From: Serinus canaria
Taxonomy: Eukaryota > Chordata > Aves > Passeriformes > Fringillidae
DNA: 64,000 nucleotides
NCBI RefSeq assembly: GCF_022539315.1
Contig: NC_066317.1
Coordinates: 30,450,048-30,514,047, forward strand
Reading direction: 5' to 3'
Positions 56,726 to 64,000 of this stretch are shown here, piece after piece (the stretch's first letter is position 1; the number at the start of each line of letters is the position of its first letter). Made by a program: the position numbers and the translations under genes. The notes below the pieces were generated by a model. It was given only the letters and a program-made list of their open reading frames with translations, searched no databases and was not told where the DNA came from.

Positions 56726-59700
56726 TGGACTTCATTGTCCTTCAGCAGAGAGTAATTGAGTCTCGTGTAATTGAAGGAGTGTTGACCATCAGTGATACCA
56801 GATTTTTAAAAAGCTTTTAATTCTGTCAGAACAAGAAAGAAGGAAAGTGATGAAGGTGAAGTCCCTTTCTCTTAAATCTGCCTACCAACAACTTCAGGGG
56901 TAGTTGTATTGTGTTCTCACATTATTTTAGAGCAGAGAGGGTATTGGAGTCACTTAAAGAGAGGTTTCCTATGGAGTACTGTAAAACTGCCATAATGATA
57001 ACAAGTTTTTTGTGGGGTAGTTTGAGCACAGAGGTTATATATGTACAATCTTGGATGTTTAATCCTGCTGGCTCAAGAGTCAGTGTTGAGCTCTGCTGTT
57101 TTAAATCAAGTCTTCCAGCTCTGCAGGGATCACTGCACCATGACATTGTGACAAGGGGATGCTGATTCATGCATAAACCTTAGATACTTTCATTATATCT
57201 TCAACCAGCAGCTTTGAAAACCTATGAATATCTGGCATGTTGCAACTTGAGAGTCATGGCAAAGGTTTCCCCAACCATTCTGGAATATAATGCTATAGCT
57301 TTCATTCTTCAAGAAATAGCATTGAACCTAATGCTGACAACATGCTTTAAGAATAAGCAGAAATAAATATCCTTTAGTGGGAAGGATGGAAAAAATTTAG
57401 ATATGTTTATTTGAATTAAAATTACTGTGGACCAAGCCTAAATGTGTTTCACAATAAATTATTAGAACTGATTTTAAGGAAAGGAGGAATTTATTAGCTG
57501 CTTGTGTTTCAGTGCATTTGTATTCTTGGTCCTTCTCATTTCCTTTTCACTATAAGACATTTCTCAGGCTCAGTGAGCAGATGTGGAATAGGTTTTGTGC
57601 CTTCTTGTAATTAAAATGGTGAGGATCAGATGAGTTTCTGCAGTAAAATGATACAATAAAACCAGGATGTAGCCTTCTGTGATATTTCTTCTCTCAAAAC
57701 ATTTCTCCTCTGGAAATTGATCTCTGTAGCAAAATTTAAACATTTTTCCACTCCTAAGAGTTCTTCATAAAGAAACCTGGGGTATTTGCTGTGTCAGAGC
57801 TGTCCCTGCTGTCCATCTTTGTACCTGGCTCACAGACCATTTTCACACAGCCGTGACCCAGAGTGTGGGCAGGTCCAAACCCAACAGCTTTCGCTTGCCT
57901 GCTTGACTTTCCAAATTCACATTAAGTGAATATGGAAATAATTTTGTTCATAATATTTGAGAAATTTTACCATGCAGTTTTGAATACAGCACAAATATAT
58001 ATTTTACTCCTACAAATCTGAAAGTGAGTTATGTTTAATAGTAGTTTGTAAGTAGTTTGGCAATCAAGCCTTAAATATGCCAATCAAGCTGGCAAATAAA
58101 CCAATGTTATCAGTCAATCTCTTCAATACATGTGTTTATATGTAATTTTAGTCATACATAATATGTGAAAATGTATTAAATTTTTTTCTGTTTATGCTAA
58201 TGAAAGTTTTAATTTACACTGACTGCAATAGATGTGATTGACTGCACATAGTTGGGGATTTATTTAACTCCTTGTGTACATAACCCTTCCTTTACTATCC
58301 TGTGTGTGTTATGCACCCAGACTAAGCACCACTGCACTGAGTGATGCAGTTACAGCTGGTTTCATCAGTTCTTTTCTTCAAGCTTCTCATGATTATACTT
58401 TTGAGAATTAAGGCATATTTAATGGATAAATAATTCCTTTTGAACACTTGATAATTACTAGGAAAATACATAATACCTGGGAATATATTAGTTTGAAAAT
58501 GTATTAAACAGATAAATATTATTCTATTTTCATTATTTTGAAAATTCATATGGCATAATTTATCAGGCATCTTCTATGAAAACATGATTAAATTATTAAA
58601 AAACTGTTTTCTTAAGGAAAATATAATTTTAAATTATTAATTGAAATTAAAATCCTAAATGCTGATAGGACTAATTTTCAGGAGGCTACAAAGAGGACTG
58701 AACCCACAGTAAACATAAAAGTGAATATGTACATATATAGATAGATATGCATGTGTGTATACATACAGGTATATGTGAGGGTACACAAAAATATATTTAA
58801 AAGAGTGAGCGCAGTTTGTTTTGGATGTCAGATAAATCAAAAGCAGAACATTAGGTACACTCTACAATTCATTTTCTGAAGAGGATTATCTGAGACCACC
58901 TAATAGCAAGCTAATTTATCTCTTTAAATCATGTTCTTGTGCCTGTGAGCCAGGTGAATTAAAAATTTTGTGTAGTGAAGGCTCATGCCCATATTCTGGA
59001 AACAATGTTACAACAGCTCAAGCCAAGGAATGTCACGTCAGACTGAAAACAACACTGAAAACATACCCAAGTAGGTGAAAAATGCAGTTGCATAGATCAA
59101 GCTCTCTCTATATGTACATGTGAATGGGTTTTTTATCTGACAGCCAACTGAAACTTCTGTTTCTGAAATGAACAAGAGATATGTCCCAATATTTTTTAAC
59201 TGATCATTACATTTATCAGAACATGAATACAGTGGCGTCTGTTTTTAGAGGACTGTGGACAAGGGATTCATTCCTTTTGCCAAGCAGGTTTCTAAAAAGG
59301 TATAGGGCAGAGGTCTGTATGTTTTTATACAAAATATATAGGTTTGTGGAGCATCATTGTTATTTTGTTTTGAAACCTTAATGTTTTCCTTTGGTAAGTT
59401 CATGAAAAGAATTTGCATTGACTGCAAATGTATATAAAGTGTAACCTTATTAACCTGAAAAAAGAGCTTTTATTTAAATTAGTAAATAATTTCAATAATG
59501 AATTTTATACGGATGAGCAATAAGGAGTGAATAAATTCATCAGATGAACATAGTGAAGGCACACTGTGAACCAGCCCAGCAGTAAGGAGTACAAGCAGGT
59601 TTTAAATAACCACATGTTGAACAAATTCATACTGAACCTCCTAAAATCAATAACTGTGCTTAAAATACAGCTGTTGTCTTTAATTTGGATGCACTTCCAC

Positions 59701-62700
59701 AGTGGTATAGATGTCTTTTGAAGTAATGTTTTTTCTTCTTTATCTATCTGTATATAAGGCCATCTCAGAACAATTTTTACTTTCTAATGCAGTGCTGCTG
59801 TGCCTCCTTGCTTAACAATTATTCCACCACAGAACTTTGATATTTTTTTTTAATAGTTTTAAAAAAAGTCCTCAAGTCAGTCAGTTTATGGGGAGTTTAC
59901 CCTTTCCCCCCACCCAAGTCCCCATTTGGGCAATGAATATACAGAGGTAACTTTTCCATCCTGAACCTGATTTAATGTACAGATACCTGATGCATTTTCC
60001 AATGGCTAGTCACATTATGAAAGTGTGAAAACAAATTTAAAAGGCAGAGATATTCACAGTGATTCTACAGCAAGGTGTCCTTCAGCTCCAGCTATTGCTG
60101 TCTCCCACCACCTGCTCCCAAACCCGAGAAATTAATGGGATTTTTTTGAGGGTTTAAGTGTTATGTGCAGTTCAACTAAAGGTGACAGACTCAAGCTAAA
60201 GAAATGTCTTATTTCAACTATAATCTACTGTTTTATTTGATATCAGAGGAAAAATATTCAGATCTGTATTAATTCTTGAATCAGTGTGGTTGATTTGTGT
60301 ATTTGGGATGCTGGCTCTGCAATGGAATTGTCAGTCACTTCAGTTAGTCCTTGAACAACTTACTGGGCCTTGTTGCACATGGAAATAGCATCTTCATTGC
60401 TTAACTACAGAAGAGAAGTGTGCTTGCATTTCACTGCTGACAAAAAAAGAAAAAAAAATAGAGTATTTTTGCTATTTGGGTTTTAAAATGGGCATATTCT
60501 TCCCCAAGGATTCTTCCAGTGAACAAGAGTAGGGAAAAATTCTGTCAAATGTTCAAATGCCCTGACTCATAAATGTGTAGTCATACAACTGTTAGAAGAG
60601 TTTCAAAGCTCAATAAGAAACAGTGGCTTGTTTTATAAAATGTTCAAAATAGGTATTTGAACATGAGTTTGCTATACTATATTACCTATTCACTTTAATC
60701 TCAAGTTTAGTAATATTGGAAAAATACTGGAAAAAAACGTGTTTTCATTCTGCATTTTTTCAAGCTGCTGTGGTTAAGGCTGTAATGCCACTGTAATTTC
60801 TCCTCAGTATAAAAGAGTTTAGAAGTTTGCAAACACGGCTTGGGCTGGAAAAAATGCCTGTTTATTACAAATGATGTGAACTGATTCTCTTTCACACACT
60901 TTGAGGATAGCAAACAACAGATTGATTCTAAGCACATGGTGTGATAGAAAATTTGAATAGCAATCTGATAGGTACTGCAGAGATTTTTCTCATTGTCTGT
61001 ATGGGGAAGACTGTTTTTGGGGCTCATGTCAGCACCAGGGCGAGAGCTCAGCAGAGCAGCTTTGCACCTGCTTGGCAGCCTGGAGAAGGGAGTTGTTTTC
61101 TTTGCTTTTCTGCCTTTTATGAATGTATTTGGAAGTTATAGAACTCCAGTTTAGATCCATAAAATTAAAATGCTAATATGCTTTACCATTCCATGTAATG
61201 TGGATCTAAATTATTGGAATGTATTGCATTTCCTTGTATATGTGTAAACTATCTCAGAATGTCTGCAAATGTATGCTGATGAAATAGACTGTACAGCTCT
61301 GAACAAGTCAGATTAATTTGTTAATAATCTCATAAATCTTTGAAATTGAGGTTGTTGAGGGGTAGTTTGCACAGAATGTTTCTTCCTGATACTAGTTATG
61401 AGGGTTTTTTTTTTTTGACAAAATGTCTTCCAAGCCAAAATGCTGATTTATATATTTTTTGTTATTTTTCCCTCTATGAAAGTCTCAAATTCCATTAGGC
61501 TGTGCTATTACAGTCTCAGAGGGGGTTCTTTGTACAAATGTGAGTTCTGGCAAGCAGCAAAATGCTCCTGCATGACTGTAACTTGGGCAGAGACCTACAG
61601 ACACTTGGCAGTTTATTCCAGGTGTCATATTTGTAAAGCAGGGTGAATCATTTGCGTGGTGAGTGCGTACCAGGCACGTGCTTGAATGAGCTACAGCAAT
61701 GCTGCTTATTGCAAGAGTAGAATTGGTGCAATTACAGGGAGTGGTTAGCAGAATCATAGAGGATGTAACTTACCTATTTGATTTCTTTTGTTCATATCAG
61801 GCAGAAGACCTGAATTTTAGACCTTTGTCTTTCATTTTCAAGTTGAATGCCCTTTGCACTTGTTTTGATGCCAGAATCCCTTACTGTCTCTTCTTTATTT
61901 TTCCTGCCTCAATTAATTTTTTTGAAAAAAACCTTATTAATCCTCTTTTTTTCCTGATGCAGGAAGAAAAAAGTAACTTTGAGCTTTTGGAAGCAGGAAG
62001 ACAATTTCTTGCCCTTTGTTGTTATGATGAAGCATAGGGGAAAAAACCCTGTTAGGAAAATTCAATTATAATAATTTAAACAATTGCTCAACCAACAAAT
62101 ATTAATGGGCCGGACTTACATACAGCTTTAAACTTTTGAAGCCATTTTAACTGAATAGTTGGAAATTTAATCATATAATTTTATTATATTGAAGGACTAG
62201 GTAGATTTGAGGGATCAAGAAGATGAGAATATGAGTCACTATATATTATATATTGCAATATAAGTGGGGTTTTAATTTCACTCACAGCTTTACATCTGCT
62301 CCATCTGAAGGTGCTTTCATTTGGTGAGAGTGGAACACGCTGAAATTCTGCAGAGTTGTGACTGAAAAGTTATTCAGTGCTTTTACCCACTGATAGGATT
62401 TGTTGATGTATTCAGCAACCTGATCCAGTGATCTGGAGTCCAGACCAATTAGACCAGGCTATTTTCACCCAACCAAATAAATGCTCAAGCTTCTGCTAAT
62501 GGCAGTAGAAACACAACCAAATCCAAAAAATTAATTACTTACTTTTTCTGTATAAATGTGGAAGATGGATTTGATTCTTTTGTACATGAAAAGAGACAGG
62601 GATTAAACAATTCCTGAAAAGGGTGATAATGTTTGAGCACCTCTCTCACCTACACAATATTTTTTTGCAAACATGTGTTCATGTAAGACTCCTTGTTTGG

Positions 62701-64000
62701 TTGGTTTTTTGATTGGGGTTTCTTACTTGCTTACGCTTTCCTCAAGTTCTTTGTCAGGTTTCAGTATGGAAAACGAATTTAGAAAAATTTTTAGACTGCT
62801 TCAACTCAGTTTAAGTATGTAAATAGAACTGCTAGCTAAAAATGGAAGAGTTTGGCCTATGCTTCCGCTTCTGTAGGTGATGGGAAAAAATATGTTGCTT
62901 ACTTTTTTTTTTTTTTGCATTTGATCTTGGATATAATTATTTAATGAAATCTGTGCGTAATCTTAAAATTTTAATTTTCTCTTAACTCCTTTTTTTTATT
63001 TGTAGTGAAGTGTGTTTTACCTTGACTCTGTAAAACCAAATAGCATATTTGTGCTGTAGAAATAAGCAAGCATCTATGGGCTGAAAATACTGATTTTGTT
63101 AGCAAGTGGAGCACTTCATATTTCTTTGATCTTATCTCCTTACTTCTATTTCAATATGATAAAACCAGAAAATATTCTTCAAGGTGTCCATTTGTGGAGG
63201 ACATTTCTAATTCACCTGCAGTTAAAATTCCTCAAGACCCAGTTTGTGATATTCATGCTGCCTTGTGTGACCTCAAGGGGCAGCTCCAGAAAAGGGGAAT
63301 GTCAAATGTTCTGTGGCACATCTGGTAGCCTAGGAAGGTCCTTCAGGTCCTCCAGTGTTTGAAATGGTGCTTGGAATGTGTACTTTGTAACATCAGTAAT
63401 CTCCTCAGTTTCATAAGAAAAGAGCAAGTCTGTAAACACCCAAACAGCTTTTAGGAGCCCTGACATTTTTCTAAATACTGTTGCAATTAGTTGGTTTTTG
63501 TAGAGGAAAGTGCAGATCATATTAAGTCTTTGACATTCCAGATAAACACAGATTCAAGGATGGAATGTGCCTGTTCCAACACACTGAAGGACCTCCAGCA
63601 CTATTCCATCTAGTTTTGTTCTTCTGGGTAGGCAAAAAAGATTACTTCAAGATTTTTGTTTGCCTTTCTGTATGGAAGTGTTTCTGGCTTCCTGCTGAAC
63701 CCGTGAATACAGTGCTTCTGTCAGGGTTGTGACTTCTAGCATTACTTTTTATTTTCTGGTACACAGAATCCTGATTTCCTGTGCCAGTGTTTCTGGCTTT
63801 ATTATGTATCCCAGGAACTTGCAGTGTTCAAATTTTGCTGGAAATCATTGTTACACATCTTGAGGTGTGTATGTTTCGATACATAGGAGCCATTTTAAAA
63901 ATTAAGTATCAGCTGCCTTAAAAAACAAACCTGTTAGGAAAAATGTTCACTTGGCTTGTTCTTCTCTTCATATTGGTGATAAATTCAACAATGTAGATTT

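Noticed and set aside
61750..61765. AGAATCATAGAGG resembling a CR1 3' octamer tail
   Set aside because: The neighbouring sequence lacks the TTGGACTAGATGATC block, so it is a chance match.

Overview
This window is nuclear DNA from a vertebrate, most likely a bird. The evidence is large AT-rich introns with canonical GT-AG exons, a chicken-repeat-1 (CR1) LINE with a recognisable reverse transcriptase, two avian-style endogenous-retrovirus LTRs, compact gene spacing, and one sharply bounded CpG-island promoter. I see no bacterial operon, CRISPR array, rRNA or tRNA.

Positions 1-33.5 kb hold the 3' three-quarters or more of GLRB, the glycine receptor beta subunit, on the + strand. Eight coding exons (641-747, 3294-3361, 9879-10108, 13424-13506, 16238-16378, 19635-19787, 22018-22310, 32645-32941) splice in phase. 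They give 456 complete residues plus the last base of one upstream codon, and end with a TGA. The exons for the signal peptide and extreme N-terminus lie upstream of the window. The encoded part has the extracellular domain, Cys-loop, four membrane helices and the gephyrin-binding motif of the intracellular loop. The introns hold two probable solo LTRs (12.4 and 30.7 kb), a CR1 tail, an (AAT)22 microsatellite and several perfect short inverted repeats.

Positions 33.5-52.0 kb are intergenic. They hold a 1.3 kb 5'-truncated CR1 LINE (42.1-43.45 kb, minus strand), an A39 run, a 79-base pure purine tract, and otherwise nothing I can identify.

Positions 52.06-64 kb hold the start of GRIA2, the AMPA receptor GluA2 subunit, on the + strand. 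A CpG island of about 2.2 kb covers the promoter and leader (an antisense RE1/NRSE silencer match, GC boxes, an NRF-1 site, a G-quadruplex-prone GGGCC array, a 4 x 18 bp tandem repeat, and an upstream ATG overlapping the main start), exon 1 (52623-52710), a 338 bp intron, exon 2 (53049-53189) and the start of a long intron 2 that runs past the window end. The first 76 residues of GluA2 are encoded here.

GLRB anchors inhibitory glycine receptors to gephyrin, and GRIA2 sets calcium permeability of excitatory AMPA receptors. They are adjacent and head-to-tail here, as in other vertebrates (human 4q32, from memory). I found no convincing new gene or undescribed system. The points most worth checking are the cis-elements of the GRIA2 leader, the cluster of perfect inverted repeats in the fourth complete GLRB intron (13507-16237), and an 800 bp segment flanked by 29 bp direct repeats in the last GLRB intron.
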